Assembly: GCA_026225945.1 (NCBI GenBank)
Contig: JAMJFZ010000199.1
Coordinates: 67,186,501-67,250,500, forward strand
Direction of reading: 5' to 3'
DNA from: Cricetomys ansorgei
Taxonomy: Eukaryota > Chordata > Mammalia > Rodentia > Nesomyidae
Length of the DNA: 64,000 bases
Under the pieces are notes generated by a model, which saw only the letters and a program-made list of their open reading frames with translations, was not told the origin of the DNA and made no database searches. Position numbers and translations under genes: made by a program. Of the stretch, positions 14,327-28,568 are shown in pieces (positions within the stretch are counted from its first letter, which is position 1; each line of letters opens with the position of its first letter).

Positions 14327-16114
14327 ACCCTCAGTGAGTCAGGGGACTCTTTTGCATTAGGAATAAAAACCCAGTAGGAGCCCACTGGGTGTGCTTGCCT
14401 CTGTGATGTGTCCATGTAAGTGAAATGTTTTGCCTTGCTGAAATAAGTTGGACTGTGTGATAATTTAGAGGAGCCACAGATATGCTTTTAACATACAGAA
14501 GCCTTCTAAGTGAGGGACTGGAGAGCTCCCAGGCTGGTGAATGTACCCACCTGCCTGAAGGTGATATAAATCAACTAGGGAAACAGAAGCTCTGCTCTTG
14601 GTACCCTTTTCTGGCCCTTCTCACCCTTCTCATCCTTCTATCTAGTGCCCCTTGCCATATCCTTGATAATAGACTGGTAATGTGTAGAAAAGTGTTTCCT
14701 GAGTTCTGTAAGCCATTCAGTGATATTATCTAACTTGAAAAGCTTATGATTGCAACCTCAATCTGACAGCTGATTGGTCAAAGTAGGAGAGTCCCAGAAA
14801 CTGCATCTAAAAGAGGGACAATGCTGTAGGACCTGGCTTTTAACCTGTGGAGCCTGATGCTGACACTGGGGAAACACTGTAAGAATTAAACTACATGGTA
14901 GGACATATAGTTAGTATCAGAGAATCGATGAAGGAGATGAGCCAATTCTTCATACATGGATGTTAGAAGTTCATTCTTCTACACATGCCCCAAAGGCTGC
15001 TCCATCCTCCTACCTCATGACTCCTTGTGACGTGGAAAAGTCATCAAGGCAACATGGTGAAGGAGGCATTCACACTCTTTGATCATTAGTTTAGCTCCCT
15101 CTCTGGAGCTTCAGTCAATCCAACCTCCTCCTCCCAAGGTCAGACTTCTGCTCCCTCCCATAGCCCTGAACCTATGTTCTTCCCAGTTCAGATCTCTGAC
15201 ACCACCCTGGTGCAAATTCACAAGGTTTTGATAGTTTCTCAATCCTTGGTTTCAAAGCAGCTTCCTCTTTAGAGCCAAGTAAAATCCTGCTTCCTCCCAA
15301 AAAGAATTACTGATACAACCTGGGTTCCCACCATCATGTACAGTGTCTCTGTCCAGATATTGTTTATTTCGGGGGCTATTTAGCAGTGAAAGTTCAAGAT
15401 TATATAGACTCCTTCCATAACCAGGAGAAGGGATCACCACTAAGTCCCCAGGGCTGACTCAGGTGCTCACAAGTAATGGAGACTTCAAAATGCTAACTGA
15501 AATGAATAAAAGTTCACCTGGTCCACAGTCTAAGGTCCATAGTTCCTAAGGAGAAATTCATGAAGATGCCACAGAGTAAAGAGGGTAGCTGTGTGAGCAT
15601 ACTGCCTAACAGGGACCCGTGCAGCACTGGAAAATATCCAGGCAAGGAGAACATTCCCAGTCAGAGCTCCATGGTGACTGTGGCAGAAACACTGCCGTTA
15701 GCACTGTCTGTGTTCTCTACCCTGTACAGGCTTCATGTGCATAGGTCAAAACTCTACCTCTATTCCTTTTCACTGGCTTTGCATACTAGGGTAGCTTTGT
15801 GCTGGGGAGCAAAAGACTCTGCCACACGGGGACTATCCCGTATCCCTGGTAAAATGGCTCACCTCTGTGAGCTGATCCCCAATCCCTACCTCCACTGAAT
15901 ATATAATTTTTTATTTTACAAAACGTTCTTTTGACTAAATAAGTTCATGTAGTGCGTGTCAACTAGCTGCCAGTAACTGACAGGCACATGCCATGCCACA
16001 TTTTAGTTAAAAGAGAGGCCAACCAAAAACACCAGTTTTATCCCTGCATTGGCCCATGTGCGCACAACTTTGAAGATTCAAAGTTGACACTGGGTACCTT
16101 CCTCAGTGGCTCTC

Positions 16115-16326
16115 CGTTTTATTGATTGAGGCAGGGTCTCTTATTGAATCCTGAACATGACAATTCTGACTAGTCTGGCTAGTCAGCTTGCCCCTGGGAG
16201 CCCATGTATTACAGGAGGCCACCACTCCTGGCCTTCCCATTCTTTTGTGTGAATTGTAAAGATCTAAAACATGGTCTTCATGCTTGGGTGGTAAGTATCT
16301 TATCCAACTGAGCCATCTCCCCAGCC
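16115..16326 (-). mobile_element. B3 SINE
   Basis: 'gaggcagggtctcttattga' at the start, 'tattacaggaggccaccact' in the middle and 'actgagccatctccccagcc' at the end define a reverse-oriented B3 (B2-related) SINE, close to full length and moderately diverged. Confidence 0.85.
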
Positions 16327-17403
16327 TCTATTCCTGCTTCACAGATAGGAAAACCAAGCTTCATCAAGATTCAACTACTTGTCAACATTGTGGTGTAAAG
16401 GTCTCTTTTGAAGCCAGCTCCCAGCGCTGAACAGCTGTATCACTCACCAAGTTAACCACCTTCCTTCCAATGTTAAATTCCTCTCCTTTTGAAAGGACAG
16501 AAGTCTTCACCCATATTACAGAAGTGTGGTTGTTCCACTCTGCTGAAGCAAGTGTCTCAGGAATTGTAAATCATAGCAGATGACTCAAACAAACACATTC
16601 ATTCCGCACACACTCTCCAAGTGCATAACACTTGTTTTGAGGTTTGTTTTTTTCAAAAGCTGGAACCAAGTCCTCAATATAAAATTAATTATTTTTTCCT
16701 GTTGTAAGTTTCTTCAGTCATTTTCCTACCCCAGCTGAGACCTAGAAACCAAGAATGAAATGTTCTTTCTTTTGAAACCCAGGGAAAAACTGAGTAAGTC
16801 CTCTTGATTCACCAGATTGTAGTTTCCTGCTTACTTGCTTCACTGATTACAGAAGTCACTGAGGTAGACAGGAAGGTAACACACACTCACCACTCCAGAC
16901 GGGGCTCTGACCTATGGTCCACTTGAGATGATCATGGCTTTAGGAATCTGGTGATAGCTTCACCTTGCTCAAATGGGTTGAAGCCATCAAGCCCTTCACC
17001 TAAGTGTGTGCAGTGTAGGATGCATGACCTTTTGACATCCGCAAACTCTACCCACACACGGTGTTAATGTTGCCATTTCTGAACCTGCTGCCTATGAAGA
17101 ACCATGAAGTTCCTTGCACATGTTCAAATCATGATTAGCCTTCCTCGGTGCCAATCATCTTTCCCAACATAGCCTCAGAAACCCTCTTTGTTAATGTCAC
17201 AAAAGCCTTTCAGCCCTGTCTTCAGGGAGGCAAATTTGAAGCTAAGCCCATCCCCACACATTAGTTCCTGTGAATTCACTTTTTCTCTTTTGGAAAAATC
17301 ATGGCTTCCGTGACTGGCACGCTGTGAGGCAGGCAAAACTAGATTGCTTCAGCACTGTTAAGTATTTCCATCTGTTCAGACTCAGGGTCGGCACTGTAAT
17401 TAC

Positions 17404-17453
17404 CTGTAACTCTGAGCACAGCTGAGAAAGTGTTTCTTCAACATCAAGGACCT
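17404..17453 (-). CDS. Fam135b: FAM135B small coding exon (about residues 276-292)
   Basis: This is the shortest coding exon seen here, at 50 nt. Its first two bases (AG) complete E, followed by 16 codons, VLDVEETLSQLCSELQ, and it ends in phase 0. The acceptor is TTCCTTCCTAG|AGGT and the donor TACAG|GTAATT. The VEETLSQLCSEL run is a predicted amphipathic helix and matches FAM135B. Because the exon is short and not a multiple of three, skipping would shift the frame. A long CT-rich tract on the transcript strand lies about 350 nt upstream in the preceding intron and may affect its recognition. Confidence 0.93.
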
Positions 17454-17798
17454 CTAGGAAGGAAGAACAAAGACCACACAATTAAACAGGCCCCACTTAA
17501 GTGGTGTAGTTGCTAACTAAAGGAAAAGCCCTAAATTTCATGCTCTAAATAGTAAAGTCAGAGAGGGAGAAAGACAACTTCAGAGGACTCTCCTAACAAA
17601 CATTCTAGCTGCCTAGAGGGACCAGACTTTGAAAAGAATCATTCCCATTTAGCACTATGGATTAAGTGCAACAGGAAACCCATTGTGGACTACTGAGTAA
17701 AATTGTAAGGTACAATTGACCCCTCGGTGTGTCTAGCGCTTTGTGTGCCCCCAAAATGAGTGCTTTTACAGATGGATGTGCACATGCACACATATATC

Positions 17799-17802
<4 letters not shown>

Positions 17803-17842
<40 letters not shown>
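17803..17842. repeat. (GA)n microsatellite, CT-rich on the transcript strand
   Basis: Nearly 20 GA units. In FAM135B pre-mRNA this reads as CU repeats, about 350 nt upstream of the 50-nt exon. CU repeats can bind PTB (known); an effect here is inference. Confidence 0.9.
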
Positions 17843-18454
17843 CTGACTCTCACAAACATATGTTTTGTAACAAATAGAGAACTTGGATTCCTGTCTCCAT
17901 CTTGGTGCTGAAAAGCCAGAAGCTCAAGGAAGAGGAATGGCAGTCCTGAGCAGACTGCAGACTCCAGGGACCACGACACTAACAAGCATCATAACCATCC
18001 AAGCTACCCACAGTGCAGCCTGCTACGCACCAGCCCGTCAGGCTGAACCAGCGGCCTCCAGCTATTTGTGATTTAATGATCAGAGTTTTGACTGTGTTTG
18101 AATTCTCTCCTAGCTCCCCAGTGCCAAGGTGAGGCATTTGCATGCAGGTTGTGCTGTCTAGGACAATGTTAGCAAACGCTTAGCACCTCTGCACTCAGCT
18201 GACCTTCCAGTCTGACCACTGACCTCAGGCCATGACCCAACAGTACGATAGTCTTTGTTTCTCTTGAGCAGGACTATATCCTAAGTGTCCAGCACAGCAC
18301 CCAGTGGACAGAGGGTACCCAACCAAATATGTTGAAAAGTATCTGAGTAAATCAAAGAACTTGGTTCTTTTGGGTAACAAAAGGTTTGATTGCTAATTGC
18401 TGCTGAATAAAATCCATTTTCTTTTGAACCTGTAACCTGCTCTAATTCTGTACT

Positions 18455-18557
18455 GTCTTTTTGCTTTGGTTTTGTGGAGCTGGAGGTCAAACCTAGGGTT
18501 TAACATATGCAAAGCAAGTGCTCTACTAAAAAATCACAACCTGAGTCCCTGTGTGTG
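18455..18557 (-). mobile_element. Degraded SINE (B4/ID-like)
   Basis: 'gtggagctggaggtcaaacc', 'atgcaaagcaagtgctctac' and 'aacctgagtccct' match the reverse-strand tRNA-derived part of B4/ID-like SINEs ('tggagattgaacccaggg', 'caagcactctaccactgag'). Confidence 0.6.
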
Positions 18558-19798
18558 TCTTTATAGCCTATATAAGACTGCCTTCTACAGACATCGAAGT
18601 CAAAGAGTGCTTGATTCAAAGACCTGGGCCCTGGCTTGCCCAGAGGTCATAGATGATGCAACTAGATTGCAAGAGGCTCTGAAATCCAATATAAGCACCA
18701 CAAATAATCCTCTGCTCTGCAGACTAGAGTCAGAGCATATAGAATCTGAGGGGAACCCAGCTCTCACAGACCCCCAGTCTGATGGTAAAGTGCAACTTGC
18801 AAATATATTATTGTTGTGCAACCTGCTTATAGTAAGTACACAGGCCACAGATACTACCATGGTTCTCACAGAAGTTGGTATCGAAAGGAACATACAGAGA
18901 AATAAGCACCCAGTGGGCTTCTGACATTGAAATATGTATTACTCTTGAATTCCAGGCTCTGGCTTCAGCCTCTGATCCAAAGGACTTTGAGTAGAACCAC
19001 AGCACATAGCATTCTATAAAGGAGTGTGAAAGGATTGAAGCACCCTACACCAGGAAGTCAGTGCAAGATCTCCGGACTTCTGTCATGGCTACATATTACT
19101 GTATGGCTTTGAATGTTCATTTTACTTTTTATGCTTGACTTCTCTTATTTATTACTCACGAGAGATTTAGGCTCACTAATCTCCATGATGTTTAATTTGG
19201 AAAAGAAATCTATTTATCCACATAACCAAATATGGCATGTCACTGAAGGTTTTTAGAATCCTTCACAGGATAGATAGACCAAGGGATAGTTATGTACACA
19301 CAAATATAATATATATAAATGGCTATATCTGCTCATGTATGTGTGTGCGTGATTCTTTTCTGTAGATATAGTGCTCAATTTGTAAGACTGTTATCCTTTT
19401 CTATAAGTTGAAATTCTATAATTGAATTGTAATTGTAAAAGGCTATATAAACTTGCATTTTCTTCTAGGAAATGTGAGAACATGCACCTGTGTATAGTGT
19501 TTTAAACAAAGGTAGGTGGCGCCCTAGAAAGGACTAAAGGACTCAAGAACCTTCTTATTTACTCTTTTCCCTTTGCTTGAATAGCCAATCATCTTAGAGT
19601 AAGAGGTTGAGCTCCCACCAATGGGATGAGATTCCATCACCACCTATTTCAGGGATGAAAGGCAGGAGCACAGGAGCTGTGTTAGCCCTGATGTGTTGCT
19701 AGCCCAGTTTGGTTCTGGGAAATCTTTTTTTTGCAAAAACAATTGCCTCATTAGGATAGTTTGGCATTGTTTGTGTGTTTCTTTGGGTAAGGGCAAGA

Positions 19799-19954
19799 TT
19801 TTTTTTTTTTTTTGGTTTTTGGTTCTGGTTTTGGTTTCTCTAGACAGGATTTGTTTCTCTCTTGTAACTCTGGCTGTCCTAGATCTCTCTCTGTAGACCA
19901 TACTGATGTAGAACTCACAGAGATCCACTTGTGTGTGTCACCACCGCTCAGCCT
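19799..19954 (-). mobile_element. B1 SINE, diverged
   Basis: After a T run come 'tagacaggatttgtttctct', 'ctctggctgtcctagatctc', 'actcacagagatccacttgt' and 'tcaccaccgctca'. It is a reverse-oriented B1 with several substitutions and a shortened centre. Confidence 0.88.
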
Positions 19955-20147
19955 ATTTTATTTTTTTCCCAAGATTATTTCTAATAAAAGCAACTTAACA
20001 TTATTGGACAAGAGTGTCAGGTGTGTGGAATGTGTTCAAGAAATATTTATTGATAGATAAACAGATGAGGCACTCATTTGTTCTTATTGTATTTGTTTTT
20101 CCAAAGAGTCCCTCTTACTATAATGAAGTAGAGCCCAGAAAAACCTA

Positions 20148-20648
<501 letters not shown>

Positions 20649-23228
20649 TCATGTTCAAGTTAAAATATTAACTGCTATAATATTAAAATCAATGGTAGCA
20701 AATGATGACTATGAAGCAGATAAGGTAGCAATGCCTCCACCAAGGTTTGTGACTACCGACTGCTGCCCACTTAGAAGTCATTCTCTCTGGTTCCCATAGG
20801 ATGCAAGGTAGAAGAGGTGGGGGACAGAAGAAGTGGGATCCTTTACATAGATGGGGTAAAATTTAGAAAGACTCTTGGGACAGATGGGTAAGCAGTCGGT
20901 TGTGCTACAAAGAGAAAATAAAACTATCTTATAAAACGGCAAGGAAGCATGAAGTTGAGTCCTCTGCGCTGACATGCCTAACGAGAGCTCTGAGTCTGAG
21001 CAGTTTCAGAATGCTCTGTGTACTGGTATCTGTTTGAGGCTACAGAATTGTATAAAGGCAATGTGATATGTGCAACAAAGAGTAAATGCTTAAGTCCACA
21101 GTGACTCAGCATGCGGCAAAAGGATAAACAAGTCAGTTTTGTTCATCTTTAATAAGATGTGTCTCTCTTTCCAACCTAAGAGAGAAAGATATCCCAGAGT
21201 GAATTGAAGGAGACGTTTGTTCTAAGAGCAGAGACAGGAATTATGGGGTAGGATGTGGATAGCGGAAAATGGGAGATACTGAGGAGTGGTAAAACATTTG
21301 GTGGTGTTAAACCTCTGCTCATTCATCTACTCCTTCCCCCTTAACCACAGTGGGAACAATCACTGGCTCTTCATGATTCTCTTCTGCTGCCTTGCCCACT
21401 CTGCAGAAAGCTCCATCTGGGAGCGGGTGGGTTCCATCCTCTTGGCTTCTGTGTGTGCACACCTGTGCATGGTTGATGATTATGGCAGTCTCCTATCTCA
21501 GTCTCTGTTCTTGTTGCTAACTCAGCAGGCTCAGTTGGTCTAGAACAGGTACAGCAGATTAATGGGGATCAACACTCTTGAGAATGAGCTCGCCCATGGG
21601 AAAATATGAGTCCTTGTGTAAGAGGGTCTTTCTAGACAAGCCATCAGTAGTTGGCTTCCAAAATCCTCAGCATAGAAGATTTGGCTCAGGATTGAGGCAG
21701 GACCTGAGCAGTATGTCTCATATCTGCTACAAAGGCCTTCTGCTACAGTATCTACTTCCCAATCCCTTGATTTTTCTAAGCTCTATAACCTTGTCTTATG
21801 TTATAATGTTGTCTGGTCTTTCCAATTTGAGCCTAAGAGAAACATTACACAAGGATGACAATAAATTTTGAGAGTAGTTTATAGGCATGTCGTAGTGTGG
21901 AGTAGGAAAAAAATTAGATGAAACTGGAAATAAAGGAGATATCATAATGAAACAATTCCAAGGATAGTACGTTAAGTTTTTTTTTTCCTAGTAAACTTAA
22001 ATTGTCAGAAGTTTGAAAAATGCTTAGAATAATTTTATTAACACTTTACAAAGACTTAAGAATACCATATAGGCAATGCATTGTCTAAAACTATTTAGGA
22101 AATGAAGAATCAAATAGGAGGATGTCTTACTCGATGAAAAATAGCTTAGACTATGATGTGACCCTGAGGTAAAAGAAGAGGAAACTGACTAGATTGCCTC
22201 TGGATAGGGGTTCTCTCCTCAAGAGACTATTTTCTGCCATAAGTCATCTCTGTTTTCCTCAGGTGAGACTTTGTCCACATTGTACTAGTTGAACTCTAGC
22301 AAACACTTGTAAAATTTTAGCACTCATCATGAAAAGAGCTGATAGAAAGTCAAGTAGACTGACATTAGTATCAGCTGTATAGAAAAAGAAAATGTGTTCT
22401 GATTATTGCTTGCCAGGTATAAATGCTGAACACCCTTACTTATGGTTCTTATATTTTAATAGAATATCAGTATAATAAAAAAGATTTTGTTAAAGAATAA
22501 TAAAGGATGTAGTAACAAGAGATTTCCTCAGAAAATTCAGTCCAGTAGAATGTTGCCATTTGCCCAGCTGTCAGGATCATCATTTGTTCCTGTTTATCAT
22601 CCCTCCCATTTACATTCAGATTGAACACCAAGAAGCCAGTATATTTGTAGAAAGACTAGCAGAGCTTGTGGATAGCAGGGAGTATGTCATACTCCCCAGG
22701 CCATTGGAGCAAATATGAAGTCTGTCTGATTAACCCTGAGGACAACTCCATTGTATTGATCTCATTTGACCTCCAACAAGTACCCTGGAAGGTAGATACT
22801 CTTATTTCTCTTTTCAAAGTTGAATACAAATATGGAAAGAGGAAAAATAAAATTTAGCATCACCAAACATGATGTGCAATTCTCCTGAGTCCAGTAAAAT
22901 TATAGTAGAACATTCTAGAAAACATTCAAATACATACATTCATATATAAAGGTATGTGCACATATTACATATAAGTATATTTTACAACATGTACAGGTGG
23001 AGAATGGTCTGAATATTTCTGGTTTTTCTTTTATAGCAATGTGACTTGGAGTTCTTTTGGATCAGATTATAGTCAGTTATATGTACATCTATTTCTATTT
23101 TGTAGATCAAAAGATTGGAGCTCAAAGATTCAAAGACCCCAGACAAAGTCACTCTGCAGTGACAGTGGCAGAAATGGTTCTTTAAGTCTATGCTGAAGCA
23201 AGCTCTTTCTTCCTGGGCACACATATAG

Positions 23229-23254
23229 AGAAGGAAGGAGGGAGGGAGGGAGGG
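23229..23254. repeat. (GGAG/GGAA)n purine tract
   Basis: Short run of GGAA and GGAG tetranucleotides. Confidence 0.85.
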
Positions 23255-24002
23255 AATATTGCACCTGGCAGAGGACACATGTTCAACAGAGATCTGCTTG
23301 CCTTGACAAAGTCATTAACATATGAGTCCTGCAGTGTCTCCATTTGCTGTGACTAAGCAACAACAAAAGCAGAAAGGGGATTATAGAGGCAGCAAATCCA
23401 GTAGTCGCCATGCATCTAGCAGCCTTGAGAATGCCTTTTTCTGTCCTTCCTCTTTCTCAAAATTCCATCCTTTTACCAACATGTCCTTCTTTTGAAAAGT
23501 AGCCCAGAAACTAATAAAGAGGGTAAGAATCCTTGAACTCTGTTAGGTTTGACTTCTATTTTATATTTTAATTTCTTGATAGTATCATCAAGATAGTAAA
23601 CGCAATATACTATGATCACAGACACATCCCCACCCCTGCTACTCTCTCTCATCCTCTCCCACCCCTACCAATCTTTTCCCAGTTAGCCTTCCTCTTATAC
23701 CCTCATGTCTCTGTCTTTGTTGTTCTTAGTGGTGGTGGCGGTTTTTTAGATTTGTTGTGTTTTGGTTGTTGTTACAAAGCCCATGCAGGTAGTCACAACT
23801 ACTGAACTGACTTCTTAACCACAAGCGTGACATCTATGTCAAGGGATATTTCAAAAGAGAGCGTAGAAGGGACTTTGGGAGCTGAAGGATAGGGAAGAAT
23901 GTGGCAGTCACTGTTTTCTAGATATGACACAGCCACTGTAATCAAGTTTGAATTTTAAAATAGGATTCAATGTCATATGGATGTTTTAATTAAGACACTT
24001 TT

Positions 24003-24166
24003 GAGCCTGGTGGTGGTGGCGCAGGCCTTTAATCCCAGCACTCGGGAGGCAGAGGCAGGCAAATCTCTGTGAGTTCGAGGCCAGCCTGGTCTACAGAGTG
24101 AGTTCCAGGACAGCCAGAGTTATAACAGAGAAACCCTGTCTCAAAAAAACCAAAACAAACAAAAAA
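24003..24166 (+). mobile_element. B1 SINE, well preserved
   Basis: 'gagcctggtggtggtggcgc', 'tttaatcccagcactcggga', 'gccagcctggtctacagagt' and 'agaaaccctgtctcaaaaaa' define a forward, near full-length B1 that retains several CpG sites, so it is relatively young. Confidence 0.96.
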
Positions 24167-25804
24167 TTCACAAGGTTCATTCATTATCATTATAGTGATG
24201 TATCTAAATGCTAATCTAGGCAGCTCTCCTGAAAACTGATTGGAGAACATTATTTAAAAAATAAATCTCACTGTCTATAAATTACACAAGGGTTTAACTT
24301 TTCTAAATTGGGCAATATAGTGTAGAGAACCACATTAGCTAACACTGCAGACCCGTGGGACCCATGTATGTACAGAAAAGCCGGTGCCCTTCCAAAAGCT
24401 GAGCTGCGAGAAGCAATGCAAAGTATTAAGAAAAAATAAAGCACTTAGAAGCCAGATTGTCAAAGTATGGAATAAAATCTGTATGCAGTGAAAGAGGAAT
24501 CATACGGGGCAGGCACATTGACAGGTAATACATGAACTCACAAATGGTGAGCCCTAAACTGGCCTCAGTCCACAAAAGGTACAAAACAAAAGGCAGTTGT
24601 CTCTTCCTTTATGCAGATGAATTCAATCCCGTGTAACTAGGAAATGTTAGTAGAGGTTGATAGAAATGAAGCCGAGTCCTTGGTCAAGGCTACAGAGAAA
24701 AGTTTTGTTGTCTCAGTTTTGACTCTGTGCCACTGTCACCCTGGACAGAATTCCTTCAATTTCAGTACTGCAGGTGCATCATGTACAAAAGGACCTATAC
24801 ACAATACAGGCAACACGGGATGTCCATTAGAGAGCAAATGAGGCTAGTCAGGTAAAATGTCGACCCAATGCTTGAAAGGGCACATGTGCACACTTATGGA
24901 GACTGTTCCTGATGGACTCATGAACATGCCTACAAACAATATAGCCAACAATCAACCCACTAAAAGCTGACTGAGTAACGAAGACTGACTTAACAGATAT
25001 CCATTGGTAACTTGCAGACTTGTGCTATAATTTAAATACAGATCTTGAATGTAAAGAGGTCTCTGTTCATAGATTAACCATCATTAACCAAATGGTAGAG
25101 TTTGGTGTTAATATAAGAAGAGTCAATTTCCTGTTACAGGAAGTGGGAATGACAATAGTATGTGGTATATAGTTTAACTGATCAGATATCAGCTAAGTTT
25201 TACTTTGTATGACATTTATTACTTACCAGAATATACCAAAGTCAAATACAACTTTGTGTGTATGCTGTTCCATCTAAGTGTTGTGCTGGACTCTAGATCT
25301 CTGAATTGCACACTTCTGATTGGGCATCTTGCCAAGTTCAGAGAGACATCTGAAGCCAGCTGATTATGTCTACCTTATATAATCTTTGTATCTTTCCCTC
25401 TGACTTTTGCTACTGGATCTCACTTTGGCCAACACCCAGGAAAGCCAGAAAGTTCTAGGCTACGATCTTTTTTATGACTTCAAAATCTGCCACAAACTCT
25501 AAAATTTTATGCTTGACATTCTGTGCTCTCTGCCCTAGTTTCAACTGTTTCCATTGCTCACTCAAGTCACTAACATGATGCTGATATGGATATCAGACAT
25601 GGACCAACATGGATAATTCTGAATGTTATGGGGCTGTGAGTCAGCATAAAATGGCTGACACTGGATGCCTGAGAAACCCAAAAGTAAATAATGATGTAAT
25701 CTCTCACATAACTATTTTTGGCAGAATGCCAATTTTGTGTGAAGTTCATATAAATATGGCCTAAGGTCAGAGTTGATTGCCTTTGCTTTCACCAGTCTGC
25801 CTTT

Positions 25805-25806
<2 letters not shown>

Positions 25807-25842
<36 letters not shown>
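25807..25842. repeat. (GT)n microsatellite
   Basis: About 18 uninterrupted GT units. Confidence 0.95.
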
Positions 25843-25844
<2 letters not shown>

Positions 25845-26440
25845 CCAGGAGTGTGGCTGGTCTGCATGCATGTCTATGTTTACCTGTATTCAGCCTATAT
25901 GTGCCAGACTGTGCCTGGATGTCTACAGGTAGATGCCTGACTTGTGGTCTATGTTATGATCTTGTCTGGAGTGAATAAATTATGTCTCATCTTCTAGCCT
26001 TTCTCTTTTCCCAGCATTGGAGTTTGGACCTCACAGTTAACAATGCAGTAAAATAAGCCTGATTATTTACACCCTGTTTGTAGGGAGGGAAGTAACTCTT
26101 GTCAGCTCTCAGGCCAGGCATGTAGCATGTCCAGAACTGCAGACTGAGCTGGTATGAAAGTCGACCCACTTCGACCCTTGACTCTGAATCCCTATTCCAC
26201 TAGCTTTGTTCAGATTGAACAGTTACCTTTGTTCACAGGAATAAGAAGCAATTGCGTTGACTTTCTCACCAGGCTGGAGCTCAGGTTTAAAGCAGAAACC
26301 TGTTCCATCAGTGGCAAAGAGAATAAAGCTCCCTCTTGCTAGCTTCAGCTTTGTTACTAACTAGCTGCAGTCTGGGAAAATCACTTTGCCCTTCCAGACT
26401 CTGGTGCCCTCTCTGCCAGACACACATTGCTGAGGCCTCT

Positions 26441-26813
26441 CTGATGGTCAGTGCTAATTGTCAACTTGACAGACTCCAGAATCACTTTAAGAGCCTCTGG
26501 GCATGCCCCTGTGGGATTATCTCTTGATTACATTAGCAGATGGTAAAGATCCATTTGAAACTCAGGCAAGGCCATACCATGTGTGGGATCCTGGACTATC
26601 CAAAATGAAGACAGTGAGCTGTGCACTAGAGTCCATCCTTTGCTTTCTGCTTCTTGATTGGGTGAGGTATAACAGCTGCTTTAAGATCTTGTTGCTTTGA
26701 CTTCACTATCATGATGGACTATGTCTTAAACTGGGAGCTAAAATAAACCATTTCTCCCTAAAGTAGTGTTTTTCAGAGTATTTTACTGCAGTAACAGAAG
26801 AGAAATTAAGACA
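26441..26813 (+). mobile_element. LTR-like repeat of the 'gtcaacttgac' group
   Basis: 'ctaattgtcaacttgacaga', 'tctgggcatgcccctgtggg', 'gctttctgcttcttgattgg' and a TTAAGACA end follow the same order as the copies at 11673 and 53760. There is no internal retroviral sequence, so it resembles a solo LTR or short element. The family is not assigned. Confidence 0.6.
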
Positions 26814-28513
26814 ATCTCATTTAGCACTTCCTCAATCCTATGACTCAATATTCTCAATAGGTATGACTAGCCATGAGGTAAAAATTCCTGAGTTTACACC
26901 CCAAATTAAAATGTATTTCTGCTTCCTTCAACTTATATGAGACCTTACTTTTCACAGATCATCATACGAATGACTGGGAAGCAATCATAAAGGATATATG
27001 TGGCTCTGGCCATAGCAGAAGTAGAGTTGATTCTGGTCCCTCTCCATACTATATACACTGTGGGTTGTACACTACCACACCTAGTGATTCTGTGCACTTG
27101 ATTGGAGCAAGACTTTAAAAGAATGAGTTCTCAGTAGACTATGAGAGATGTCCCCAGATTTCTGCAGGTTCTCATGTGCATGCTGCCTGCAGCCCTGCTT
27201 GAGTAAAGTTACCCCAAGAGGCAGAAGTTGGAGGAGGGAAGTTGTTGTGAATAAGAACACCATTTCTCCATTCTTAATCTGTTTCTAACATGGAAACAGC
27301 ATTAGCATAATAATCCTAGCCTTTCTCTACCTATTTATTAAACAAATGATGAGTTTTGGAAAAGAAGCTGGGCAATACCCTGTCCTATAAGTAAAGCCAT
27401 TCTTCAGGGGAGAGCATAGTGTCCACCCACCACAGCATCTCTGTAGTAAGATATATGTTAGCTAAACTTCTCCAGTTTTCCTCCTCTGTGACTCTGGCTT
27501 CCCACTGGCATGTGAATTATTTAGATGGTGGTTGGCATCCCTTGACTGTTTGCTGGTCCTCTGATGACTACAGTGAGCGTCTTTCTGCATGGCATGTCAC
27601 TGTATATCCACAGGTAGTACGTCTGCGGCATCAAGTCTCCAAAACAAAGAACACTGATGATGTGATGAGGAACAGCCAAACCAGGATCACATGATAGGGG
27701 TCCTAGAAAATCTCACAAAGCATAAGCACCAAAGAATAGCTATTTGTCTTGGGGAGAGCCACAAAGAGCAAATGCAGCCCAGCTCACAGCTGTGGTAAGA
27801 GAGATGACCTCAGGAAAAGTCTTAATACAAAGAGAGGACAAAGCAGACATCCAGCAGGTAGAGTGATGATGCTGGTCATTGTACCACAAACATACCTCTC
27901 AAACATTTTCTCCTTTCTCTTGCTCCAGACTGAGGCACAAGAGAAGGATATAAAGTGGAATTGGAACAAAGTTTCAAAGAAGTCTTGCAAATGCTGCTAC
28001 CTTCTGTCTAGTGCTCTTCATTATCATCAACAGAGCCCTCCTCTGACACATAATCTCTAACACATAGGACCACAAATGATATATATAGGCTATTTTACAA
28101 ATAAGATTACCAATAGTGACCCTGGGGACAATTAAAGCCTTAATTAAGGAGACTGATGTCAATACAACATGGCAGTGTAGAAAACAATTAACAATCTAAA
28201 ATTGGAAGAGCTGAATCTTCCTATTGAATCATTGACAGCTTTCTTTCTTTGATTCTCCAGTATTTTTTTTTAATTTGTTCATTAGAAACAATTCCCGAAA
28301 CTACATGACATTCAGTGATTTTATTCGCTGTTGGAAATGTGATTCTTAATATTTAAATCTAATTGAGAACGGCTTCAACTGGAACAAGTAATTTAGTTGT
28401 CAGATCATCCTAAGACCACAAACATCATTTTGATGAACACCTTTTTATTTATACTCTTGCTTGAAGGAAGGTTCCGATTTAAGAGAAAATTTTATAACTT
28501 TCTGATTCAGTCT

Positions 28514-28514
28514 G

Positions 28515-28567
<53 letters not shown>
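28514..28567. repeat. (AT)n(GT)n microsatellite
   Basis: A short AT run leads into about 22 GT units. The open frames across it on both strands are low-complexity artefacts. Confidence 0.95.

Positions 28568-28568
<1 letters not shown>

Noticed and set aside
15560..15898. 112-codon plus-strand ORF
   Set aside because: No domain, no splice context and mixed composition; not supported as coding.
18466..18924. 152-codon open frame on the plus strand
   Set aside because: It starts inside a SINE relic, shows no recognisable domain, and overlaps another open frame on the opposite strand. It is best explained by chance.
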